Source of the DNA: an uncultured Eubacteriales bacterium
Lineage (GTDB): Bacteria; Bacillota; Clostridia; Oscillospirales; Oscillospiraceae
Direction of reading: 5' to 3'
Assembly: GCA_905202605.1 (NCBI GenBank)
Contig: CAJKSU010000002.1
Coordinates: 1 to 47,274 of the forward strand
DNA length: 47,274 bases
A program made the position numbers and the translations under genes. This document shows positions 31,658 through 38,765 of the stretch, piece after piece (position 1 is the stretch's first letter; each line of letters starts with the position of its first letter). The notes under the pieces are model-generated. The model was not told the DNA's origin. It did not search any database and saw only the letters and a list, made by a program, of their open reading frames with translations.

Positions 31658-31876
31658 ATGATGCCAACTGTTTCACCGGATCAGGTCAATCAACAGAAGC
31701 AGATGCTGGAGGGGGCGGCGCAGCTGGCCCACCAGCGGGAGAATATCAACCTTAAGTACGAAGGGCGCAAAAAGGAAGGCCGAAAAGGCTCTAAACGCCA
31801 GCTGGTCACCACCATTACGGTGGTGGCGGCGATCATAGCGGTTCTGATCCTTCTGTCAGTGCTGGAAAACCGGTAA
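31658..31876 (+). CDS. Small tail-anchored membrane protein B
   Basis: A 72-residue protein with start ATG 31658 (TAGGAG 11 nt upstream; an ATG one codon later is equally possible). The N-terminus is polar and Gln-rich (QVNQQKQMLEGAAQLAHQRE), followed by a Lys/Arg/Gly-rich stretch YEGRKKEGRKGSKRQ (about 35-49) and a C-terminal membrane helix (about 50-68). The layout copies that of the preceding gene, but the sequences do not align closely. No family recognised. No terminator directly follows; the next 110 bases are AT-rich. Confidence 0.68.
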   Translation: MMPTVSPDQVNQQKQMLEGAAQLAHQRENINLKYEGRKKEGRKGSKRQLVTTITVVAAIIAVLILLSVLENR

Positions 31877-31985
31877 GCACAGGGTAACGTGTTAAAATTT
31901 TGTTTCAAAATGCAATAATTCTGAAACATTATTTTGTGCCAGTCGCATAAAAATCAAAAATAACAGCAAAAAACAAACAAAGTAC

Positions 31986-32014
31986 TTTACAAATCGAACA
32001 TAATGCGCTATACT
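31986..32014 (+). promoter_or_regulatory. Promoter of the arc operon leader
   Basis: TTTACA (31986-31991), 17-bp spacer, TATACT (32009-32014). Start near 32021, almost 300 bases before arcA. Confidence 0.8.
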
Positions 32015-32020
32015 AACCAT

Positions 32021-32250
32021 GCAATCCAAAGTCCTCTACTGATCAGGTAGCTTTAGAGGAATTGCCATTCTCCCAAAAAGCCAGCCAGTGTGCTGTGCCA
32101 CAGAAAGAACCGACTGGCTAAGAACCGTTTCCGGTTCATACCCCCTCCCCAGTCGGTTCTTTCCCCCCTTTTGGGGCGGTGGGGACTGGTGGCTCGTTGA
32201 AATGAATCAAGTGATTTTTGGTCTGCTGCAAGTTTTGCAGCAGACCTTTT
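32021..32250 (+). ncRNA. Structured 5' leader (probable attenuator) of the arc operon
   Basis: The roughly 230-nt leader can form TCCTCTA/TAGAGGA (32031-32037 with 32054-32060), a perfect 14-bp stem AAAGAACCGACTGG (32104-32117) with CCAGTCGGTTCTTT (32149-32162) enclosing a GAACCG/CGGTTC hairpin, a CCCC-TTTT-GGGG hairpin (32165-32176) and a final terminator (32220-32250). The 5' arm ACTGGC of the 14-bp stem can instead pair with GCCAGT (32084-32089), so two exclusive folds exist, as in attenuators and riboswitches. No known ligand class was recognised. There is no gene in this 440-base gap. Confidence 0.55.
32220..32250 (+). terminator. Terminator hairpin in the arc leader
   Basis: GGTCTGCTGCAA (32220-32231) pairs perfectly with TTGCAGCAGACC (32235-32246), 3-nt loop, then TTTT. 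It stands 68 bases before the arcA start, between promoter and gene. Confidence 0.75.
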
Positions 32251-32317
32251 GACATCTGTGCATGAATTTGAGCTGTGGGGACATACTGCCTTTGATGAAC
32301 AAAAAGGAGTGTGTGCC

Positions 32318-33526
32318 TTGAACGAAGCAATCAATATCTGGTCAGAGATCGGAACCCTGCGCCGGGTGCTGCTGCATCGTCCCGGCGAGGAGCTGCTGAA
32401 CCTGATGCCGGAGCATCTGGACCGGCTGCTGTTTGACGATATTCCGTACCTGCACCTTGCACGTCAGGAGCATGACCGGTTTGCGCAGCTGCTCACCGAG
32501 CAGGGGGTAGAGGTAGTATATCTGGAGGATCTGGTGGCGGAATCCCTTACCGAGGAGGGCGTCCGGCGGCAGTTTATCTTGGATTACCTCCGGGACGCCG
32601 GAATCCGCGGAGAAAAGCGGATCGCCCGGATGGAGGAGTATTTTCTGGGACTGAGCACCAAGAATATGGTGCTGAAAATGATGGCGGGAGTACGGAAGTC
32701 GGAGATCTACGGCTATGGAAAGAAGAATCTCACCGACTATCTGGAGGGGGATTATCCTTTCGTGATCGACCCCATGCCCAACCTGTATTTTACCAGAGAT
32801 CCCTTTGCCTGCATCGGCAGCGGAGTGTCTCTCCACCGGATGTACAGTCAGACAAGAAACCGGGAGACGCTGTTCGGCGACTATATCTTCCGGTATCACC
32901 CGGTCTATCAGAATGTGCCGAAGGTCTACCGCCGGGACATGGAGCCAAGTCTGGAGGGCGGTGATATTCTGGTGCTCAGCCGGGATACGGTGGCGGTGGG
33001 GATTTCTCAGCGCACCGAGCCCTTTGCTATTGAAATTCTGGCAAAGAATCTGCTGGAACTGGGCTTTTCACAGGTGCTCGCCATTGATATCCCCAAGAGC
33101 CGGAGCTTTATGCACCTCGATACGGTATTCACCATGGTAGATCGGGACAAATTCACCATGCATCCCAACATTCAGGGGAATATGGAGGTATTCGTGCTGG
33201 AAAAGGGCGGCGGACACCTGAGCATTCGGCAGGAGCGGGCGTCTCTGGCGGAGATCCTGATGGATCATCTGGGCCTTCCCAAGGTGACGCTGATCCCATG
33301 CGGCGGCGGAAGCGTCATTGATGCGGCACGGGAGCAGTGGAACGACGGCTCCAATACCTTTGCCATTGCGCCGGGACGGGTGATCGCCTATGACCGCAAT
33401 CAGGTGACCAATGACCTCCTCCGGGAAAACGGGGTGGAGGTTCTGACCATTCCCAGCTCGGAGCTGGCACGGGGCCGGGGCGGCCCAAGATGCATGACCA
33501 TGCCGCTGGTGCGGGATATGATTTAA
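32318..33526 (+). CDS. arcA: Arginine deiminase
   Basis: ArcA turns arginine into citrulline and ammonia, the first step of the ATP-yielding arginine deiminase pathway. TTG 32318 is the start, with AAGGAG 8 nt upstream; the open frame further upstream runs into the terminator hairpin. The 402 residues match family length. Key motifs: FTRDPF, EGGD in the catalytic region, HLDTVFTMVD with the catalytic His, and the nucleophile Cys in RGGPRCMTMPL near the C-terminus. It leads arcA-arcB-arcC-antiporter, behind an attenuator-like leader. Confidence 0.96.
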   Translation: MNEAINIWSEIGTLRRVLLHRPGEELLNLMPEHLDRLLFDDIPYLHLARQEHDRFAQLLTEQGVEVVYLEDLVAESLTEEGVRRQFILDYLRDAGIRGEKRIARMEEYFLGLSTKNMVLKMMAGVRKSEIYGYGKKNLTDYLEGDYPFVIDPMPNLYFTRDPFACIGSGVSLHRMYSQTRNRETLFGDYIFRYHPVYQNVPKVYRRDMEPSLEGGDILVLSRDTVAVGISQRTEPFAIEILAKNLLELGFSQVLAIDIPKSRSFMHLDTVFTMVDRDKFTMHPNIQGNMEVFVLEKGGGHLSIRQERASLAEILMDHLGLPKVTLIPCGGGSVIDAAREQWNDGSNTFAIAPGRVIAYDRNQVTNDLLRENGVEVLTIPSSELARGRGGPRCMTMPLVRDMI

Positions 33527-33541
33527 CAGGAGGAAGTAACT

Positions 33542-34534
33542 ATGCCGGTAAATTTAAAGGGCAGATCATTTTTAACACTCATGGACTTTACTCCCGGAGA
33601 GATCCGGTATCTATTGGAGCTGGGGCATAATTTGAAGGCGAAAAAGCGCAGCGGCGTACTGGGCAGCTGCCTGCGGGGGAAGAACATTGCCCTGCTGTTT
33701 GAAAAAACATCCACCCGCACCCGCTGCGCCTTTGAGGTGGCGGTGCATGATGAGGGGGGCAACGTAACCTTCCTGGAGCCGGGCAGCTCGCAGATGGGCA
33801 AAAAGGAATCCATGGAGGACACCGCCAAGGTGCTGGGGCGGTTCTTTGACGGCATCGAGTACCGGGGCTATGACCAGAAGGTGGTGGAAACGCTGGCGAA
33901 ATACAGCGGTGTGCCGGTATATAACGGCCTGACCGATGACGACCATCCCACCCAGATCATTGCGGATTTTATGACCCTGGAGGAGCATGTTGCAAAGCCC
34001 CTTGACCATCAGAAGCTGGTGTTTGTCGGGGATGTGCGGAACAATATGTGCTATGCACTGATGTTCGGCTGCTGCAAGCTGGGGGTGGACTTTGTGGGCT
34101 ATGGCCCCAAGGAGCTGATCGACGGAGTAGATCAGAATATCATGGAGCGGGTGCGGCGTCAGGCGGAAATGTCCGGGGCGAATATTACGCTGACAACGGA
34201 CCGGCAGGCGCTCCATGGGGCAGATGCGGTATACTCCGACATTTGGGCATCTATGGGCGAGGAGGACAAGATTCCGGCTCGGACACAGCTGCTGACCCCA
34301 TATCGGGTGGACGAGCGGCTGCTGGCAGATACCCATAATCCGGGCGTAATCTTTATGCACTGTCTGCCATCCTTCCACGATACCGGCACCGTTATGGCGC
34401 AGACATGGCTGGAGAAGGGCGTGGATATCCGGGAGGTTGCCGACAGTGTATTCCGCAGCCCCAGATCTGTGGTATTCGATCAGGCAGAAAACCGCATGCA
34501 CGCAATCAAGGCAATTCTGGTGGCAACCCTATGA
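33542..34534 (+). CDS. arcB: Ornithine carbamoyltransferase, catabolic
   Basis: ArcB splits citrulline by phosphorolysis into ornithine and carbamoyl phosphate. The 330-residue enzyme shows the carbamoyl-phosphate loop STRTR (about 56-60), DDHPTQ, the ornithine-binding region and HCLPSFHD near the C-terminus. AGGAGG precedes the ATG. It lies 15 bases after arcA and overlaps arcC by four bases, which marks the catabolic rather than the biosynthetic role. Confidence 0.96.
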   Translation: MPVNLKGRSFLTLMDFTPGEIRYLLELGHNLKAKKRSGVLGSCLRGKNIALLFEKTSTRTRCAFEVAVHDEGGNVTFLEPGSSQMGKKESMEDTAKVLGRFFDGIEYRGYDQKVVETLAKYSGVPVYNGLTDDDHPTQIIADFMTLEEHVAKPLDHQKLVFVGDVRNNMCYALMFGCCKLGVDFVGYGPKELIDGVDQNIMERVRRQAEMSGANITLTTDRQALHGADAVYSDIWASMGEEDKIPARTQLLTPYRVDERLLADTHNPGVIFMHCLPSFHDTGTVMAQTWLEKGVDIREVADSVFRSPRSVVFDQAENRMHAIKAILVATL

Positions 34535-35484
34535 GCGCGCCGACGAGAATCGTGGTTGCTCTGGGCGGCAATGCGCTGGAGGAAAAGGGGATTCCTCCTA
34601 CGGCGGAATCTCAGGCGATGGTGGTGGAGCGGACGGCGAAAACATTGGCGGATCTCAGCTGCGGCGGCTACGAAATGGCGATCGTCCATGGAAACGGCCC
34701 TCAGGTGGGGCGGATCATCCTTGCTTCGGAGGTCGCGGCGGAGCAGACGCCACCCATGCCCTTTGACGTGTGCGACGCCATGAGTCAGGGCTATATCGGC
34801 TATCATTTGCAGCAGAAGCTCCGGGCGGAGCTGATGCGCCGGGGACGGGATATCCCGGTGGTGACCGTGGTGACCCAAATGGTGGTGGACGAGGATGACC
34901 CGGCATTTGCGCATCCCGCCAAGCCCATCGGCCCGTTTTATTCGGAAGAAACAGCACGGCGCATCGAGCAGGAAAAGGGCTATACCCTGCGGGAGGACGC
35001 CGGACGGGGCTGGCGAAGAGTAGTCGCTTCTCCGAAGCCCCGGCGAATCGTGGAGATCGGAACGCTGAAGACCCTGTGGGATACCACCATTGCCATTGCC
35101 TGCGGCGGCGGCGGAATCCCGGTGGTAAAGCAGGAGGACGGCAGCTTAAAGGGCGTCCCGGCGGTGATCGACAAGGATCTGGCGGCGCAGCTGCTGGCGG
35201 CGGAGATGGAAGCGGACGTGCTGCTGATCCTCACAGAGGTGGATGCGGTATCCATCCGGTTTCGGCAGCCCGATGAAAAGAAGCTGGGGCAGGTGACCGT
35301 GACGGAAATGGAGCAATATTGTCAGGAGGGGCATTTTGCCGCCGGATCCATGCTCCCCAAGGTGCAGGCCGCCATGGAATTTGTCCGGCGCAATCCCCGT
35401 GGCCGCGCAATCATTACCTCACTGGCGCGGGGATTGGATGCCATGGAGGGAAAATGCGGAACAACGGTGATAGGTGGGGTCTGA
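34531..35484 (+). CDS. arcC: Carbamate kinase
   Basis: ArcC transfers phosphate from carbamoyl phosphate to ADP, giving ATP, CO2 and ammonia. The 317 residues start at ATG 34531 (MSAPTRIVVALGGNALEEKG), overlapping the arcB stop as ATGA; the open frame upstream overlaps arcB and is rejected. Motifs of the amino acid kinase fold are present: VVALGGNAL, VHGNGPQVG, and CGGGGIPVV followed by VIDKDLAAQLLA. The stop is directly followed by the TTG start of the antiporter gene. Confidence 0.95.
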   Translation: MSAPTRIVVALGGNALEEKGIPPTAESQAMVVERTAKTLADLSCGGYEMAIVHGNGPQVGRIILASEVAAEQTPPMPFDVCDAMSQGYIGYHLQQKLRAELMRRGRDIPVVTVVTQMVVDEDDPAFAHPAKPIGPFYSEETARRIEQEKGYTLREDAGRGWRRVVASPKPRRIVEIGTLKTLWDTTIAIACGGGGIPVVKQEDGSLKGVPAVIDKDLAAQLLAAEMEADVLLILTEVDAVSIRFRQPDEKKLGQVTVTEMEQYCQEGHFAAGSMLPKVQAAMEFVRRNPRGRAIITSLARGLDAMEGKCGTTVIGGV

Positions 35485-36891
35485 TTGCGTAAATTAAAAA
35501 TGCCCAGCGCAGAAACCATTTTGCTGCTGCTGATTTTGATCGTGGCGGCGCTTACGTGGATCCTTCCGGCGGGACAGTATCACTATCTGGCGGACGGCGC
35601 GCCGGTGGCGGGCAGTTATACGCAGGTGAGCCGCAGCGGACAGAGCATTTGGGCGGTAACGAGAGCGCCATTGGAGGGCTTTTATGAGGCCATTGAGGTG
35701 GCGGTATTCATCTTAATGGTAGGCGGTTTCCTGGGTGTCATGGGAAAGACCGGCGCAGTGGATGCCGGGATCTCTGCCATTGTGGGAAAGCTGGGAAACC
35801 GGGGCGGCGTGCTGATCCCGATCCTTATGTGTGCGTTCGCTCTGGGCGGAACGACCTTCGGCATGTCGGAGGAAACCATTGCCTTTTATCCGCTGCTGCT
35901 GCCGGTGATGGTGGCGGCGGGGTATGATACCGTAACTGCGGTCAGTGTGATCCTGCTGGGCGCTGGAGCGGGTGTGCTTGGATCCACGGTGAATCCCTTC
36001 GCCACGGGTATTGCCGCTGGCTTTGCGGGGGTGAGCATGGGGCAGGGCATCGGTTTGCGGCTGATGATCCTGCTGCTGGGAACCGCTGTGTCTATCAGCT
36101 ATGTGCTGCGCTATGGGCAGCGGGTACACCGGTATCCGGAGCGCAGTCTGGTGGCTGCGCAGCGGGAGGAAAATCTACAGCACTTTGCCCTGAAATCTCA
36201 GAAGAAACCAGTTCTCACCGGCTCCCAGAAGATGGCGCTGTGGCTGTTTGCCGGGACATTCTTGGTGATGATCTACGGCGTGATCCCCTTTTCCGACATG
36301 GGGTTGACTGCCATCCCGACGCTGGGCTGGTGGTTCCCGGAACTGTCGGCGCTGTTTTGGGTGGCGGCGGTGCTCACTGGAATGCTCTGCGGCGTCGGGG
36401 AGAAGGAGATCGTAAGCGGCTTTGTCTCTGGTGCGGCGGATTTGCTGGGGGTGGCATTTATCATCGGAATCTCCCGCGGCATCACGGTGATCATGAATCA
36501 GGGGAAGATTACGGATACCATCCTGTTCTGGGGAGAAAAGGCGCTGACCGGTGCGGGCGGCGTGGGCTTTATCCTCTTGTCCTTTGGAATTTTCGTAATC
36601 CTGTCCTTCCTGATCCCCTCATCGTCGGGGCTTGCCACATTAGCGATGCCGATTATGGCACCGCTGGCGGAAATGACCGGCGTCAGCAGGGCACTGCTGA
36701 TTACGGCCTACCAATCAGCTTCTGGACTGGTGAATTTAATTACGCCAACCTCTGCAGTGGTGATGGGGGCGCTGGCAATTGGCAGGGTATCCTATGGCGT
36801 GTGGCTGCGATTTGTATGGAAGCTGCTGGCGCTGCTGACGGTGATCTGTCTTGTTTGCCTCTGCGCTGGTACGCTGTTAGGTACGGCATAA
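35485..36891 (+). CDS. Arginine/ornithine antiporter (YfcC/ArcD-type, TC 2.A.118)
   Basis: A 468-residue membrane protein with about 12 helices of the YfcC family, which includes basic amino acid antiporters of arc operons. TTG 35485 follows the arcC stop without a gap, with AGGTGGGG just before; translation is probably coupled. Family segments include WILPAGQY near the N-terminus, FGMSEETIAFYPLLLPVM and STVNPFATGIAAGFAG, and the late IPSSSGLATLAMPIMAPLA. In this operon it would import arginine in exchange for ornithine. Substrate is inferred from position. Confidence 0.88.
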   Translation: MRKLKMPSAETILLLLILIVAALTWILPAGQYHYLADGAPVAGSYTQVSRSGQSIWAVTRAPLEGFYEAIEVAVFILMVGGFLGVMGKTGAVDAGISAIVGKLGNRGGVLIPILMCAFALGGTTFGMSEETIAFYPLLLPVMVAAGYDTVTAVSVILLGAGAGVLGSTVNPFATGIAAGFAGVSMGQGIGLRLMILLLGTAVSISYVLRYGQRVHRYPERSLVAAQREENLQHFALKSQKKPVLTGSQKMALWLFAGTFLVMIYGVIPFSDMGLTAIPTLGWWFPELSALFWVAAVLTGMLCGVGEKEIVSGFVSGAADLLGVAFIIGISRGITVIMNQGKITDTILFWGEKALTGAGGVGFILLSFGIFVILSFLIPSSSGLATLAMPIMAPLAEMTGVSRALLITAYQSASGLVNLITPTSAVVMGALAIGRVSYGVWLRFVWKLLALLTVICLVCLCAGTLLGTA

Positions 36892-36897
36892 CAATGA

Positions 36898-36937
36898 GAA
36901 CGGTGCGGAATCCTGACGGTTCTGCACCGTTCTTGTG
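36898..36937 (+). terminator. Terminator of the arc operon
   Basis: GAACGGTGC (36898-36906) pairs with GCACCGTTC (36924-36932), an inner GAA..TTC pair extends it, but the T-tract is poor. Confidence 0.6.
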
Positions 36938-37137
36938 TGGTTGTGCGGGATTCGCAGGGATAAAGTGTTTAAAATTTGTATAATATGCAGTAGAATGTGT
37001 GGGATTTGTGAAAATATAGATTGCAAATCAGGGAATGTATGATAGAATAAAGGTTGACAACTTTCTGGCAGGTTTCCATAGCCCGGTGACGGGCAGGGGG
37101 GGCAGAAGAAGTCCGAAAATCAGGAGGCCTCTGTACC
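36938..37137 (+). promoter_or_regulatory. Promoter and leader of the surface-polymer operon
   Basis: TTGCAA (37021-37026), 16-bp spacer, TAGAAT (37043-37048) is the best promoter; TATAAT at 36979-36984 is a second -10 without a good -35. The leader contains the hairpin GCCCG-GTGA-CGGGC (37080-37093) with a GNRA-type loop, then a run of seven G. AGGAGG (37123-37128) serves the first gene. Confidence 0.55.
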
Positions 37138-38730
37138 ATGAAATGGATGCGTACACATAAGAAAAGCTGGATTGCGGGATTGCTGGCGGTGATCCTTACC
37201 AGTCTGTATCCCTGCGCCTTTATTTATGCGCAAAATGCCGGAGAGGCGGAGCTTGGCGATACCCGGCTGTTTGTTTGCGTGTTTCTCCTGACGGCGCTGG
37301 TGATGCTGGCAGCTGCCGGCATCCTGTTCCGAAATATGAGCCGGGCTTCATTTATGACCTGTCTGGGCATGCTGGTGGTCATCAACTTTAGCATGGTGGC
37401 GGAGGCGGTCAAGGGAAAGCTTCCATGGCTGCGGGATCGGTATCAGCTGCTGCTGATCGCGGCGCTTTTGATTCTTCTGACGGTGCTGCTGCTGTGGAAA
37501 AAGCCGAATATGACCGCAGGCTGCGGGATCATTGCCCTGACCTTCGGCGCACTGTGCTTTGTCAGCTGCATTACGGCGATCCCAAAGCTCATCACCAATG
37601 CCAGCCGGACGCCGCCGCCGGATGCGCCGGAGGAAATTCGATCGGCGCGGTTCTCCGGGGAAAAGCGCAACGTCTACTACTTATTATTTGATGAATATGG
37701 CGGCACGGAGAATCTGAAAACCTATTTCGATTTTGACAACAGTGCGTTCTATGACGCGCTGCGGCAACGGGGGTTTTCCATTTCGGAAACCGGCCGAAAT
37801 ACGGAGTCCTGCTGGACGGAGGATATTGTTCCCAACCTCCTGAACCTCGACTATGTGGTGGATGACAATATGACCAACCGGGTGCGCCGGGAGTATCTGG
37901 AGAATCCCTATATGGTACAGCTGTTCTGGCAGAACGGCTACCGGGTGAATCTGGTCAACCACTGGCGCTATCTCCGCTTTCCGGCCCATGAGCTGACACG
38001 GGGCCAGCATGAGGATACCGTTTCCTCGTATTTGCTCCGGAACAGCCTGTTTCAGCAGATTCCGACGATTCGAGATCAGATCAATCTGAAAATTTTCATG
38101 AACTACCGGGACAACTATGTGGGACCGGTGGAAAATGCGATTGAAGCACTGGAGGGCTGCGCCGATGAGACTGACGGGCCGACACTGACCGTAAGCTATA
38201 TCCAGTCGCCCCATGCGCCCTTTGTGTTCCACAAGGATGGCAGCATTCAGGCAGACCAGAGCAAATACTGGTACTGGAAGGAGCCAAGCCTCTATACCGA
38301 TCAGCTCCAGTACATCAATTCCGTGATCCTTTCCACCGTTGACAGTATTCAGAAACAGGATCCGGATGCGGTGATCCTGCTCCTGTCCGATCACGGCGCC
38401 AGAGTGCCGCTCCATATGGTGGAGCAGTTCGGCGGCCCGTGGTTTGATACGGAAACGGAGACGCCGGTGATGCAGAATGCGCTGATATCGGCCTATATTC
38501 CGGGACAGCAGCTGGATTTGGAGGGGCAGACAGGAATCAACGCCACCCGCATGGTGCTTAATGCCGCCTTTGATTTAAACCTCTCCATGGTAGAGCCTGC
38601 GGAGGGCTATGTACTGCCGGATTACTACAATGCTAAGGAGCGTCCGGACAGGCACCATGGAAAAAAGCCGGGAAAGCCGGATCGCAAACACGGAAAGGAT
38701 GCTTCGGGGCCAAGGCCGCCGAAACATTAA
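37138..38730 (+). CDS. Membrane-anchored alkaline-phosphatase-superfamily (sulfatase-like) enzyme
   Basis: A 530-residue membrane enzyme. Four membrane helices (about 13-30, 43-62, 68-86, 100-120, possibly a fifth at 125-145) are followed by an outward-facing sulfatase-like domain (about 175-500). LLFDEYGG (about 183-190) holds the first metal ligands, the CWTEDIVPNLLNLDY segment the likely Thr or Ser nucleophile, HAPFVF and LLLSDHG the later metal His/Asp. The family includes lipoteichoic acid synthases and phosphoethanolamine transferases, which move glycerol phosphate or a phospho-group from phospholipids onto surface polymers. The tail is Lys/Pro/His-rich (KERPDRHHGKKPGKPDR). First gene of the choline/glycerol-phosphate operon, so a surface-polymer phosphotransferase is likely. 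Confidence 0.82.
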   Translation: MKWMRTHKKSWIAGLLAVILTSLYPCAFIYAQNAGEAELGDTRLFVCVFLLTALVMLAAAGILFRNMSRASFMTCLGMLVVINFSMVAEAVKGKLPWLRDRYQLLLIAALLILLTVLLLWKKPNMTAGCGIIALTFGALCFVSCITAIPKLITNASRTPPPDAPEEIRSARFSGEKRNVYYLLFDEYGGTENLKTYFDFDNSAFYDALRQRGFSISETGRNTESCWTEDIVPNLLNLDYVVDDNMTNRVRREYLENPYMVQLFWQNGYRVNLVNHWRYLRFPAHELTRGQHEDTVSSYLLRNSLFQQIPTIRDQINLKIFMNYRDNYVGPVENAIEALEGCADETDGPTLTVSYIQSPHAPFVFHKDGSIQADQSKYWYWKEPSLYTDQLQYINSVILSTVDSIQKQDPDAVILLLSDHGARVPLHMVEQFGGPWFDTETETPVMQNALISAYIPGQQLDLEGQTGINATRMVLNAAFDLNLSMVEPAEGYVLPDYYNAKERPDRHHGKKPGKPDRKHGKDASGPRPPKH

Positions 38731-38765
38731 AATACAATCACAGCAAGAAACGAGGAAAGAAGTTC

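Noticed and set aside
32202..32252. 17-codon frame across the arc leader terminator (MNQVIFGLLQVLQQTF)
   Set aside because: A leader peptide is tempting, but it has no ribosome site and no arginine codons; the frame simply reads through the terminator stem.
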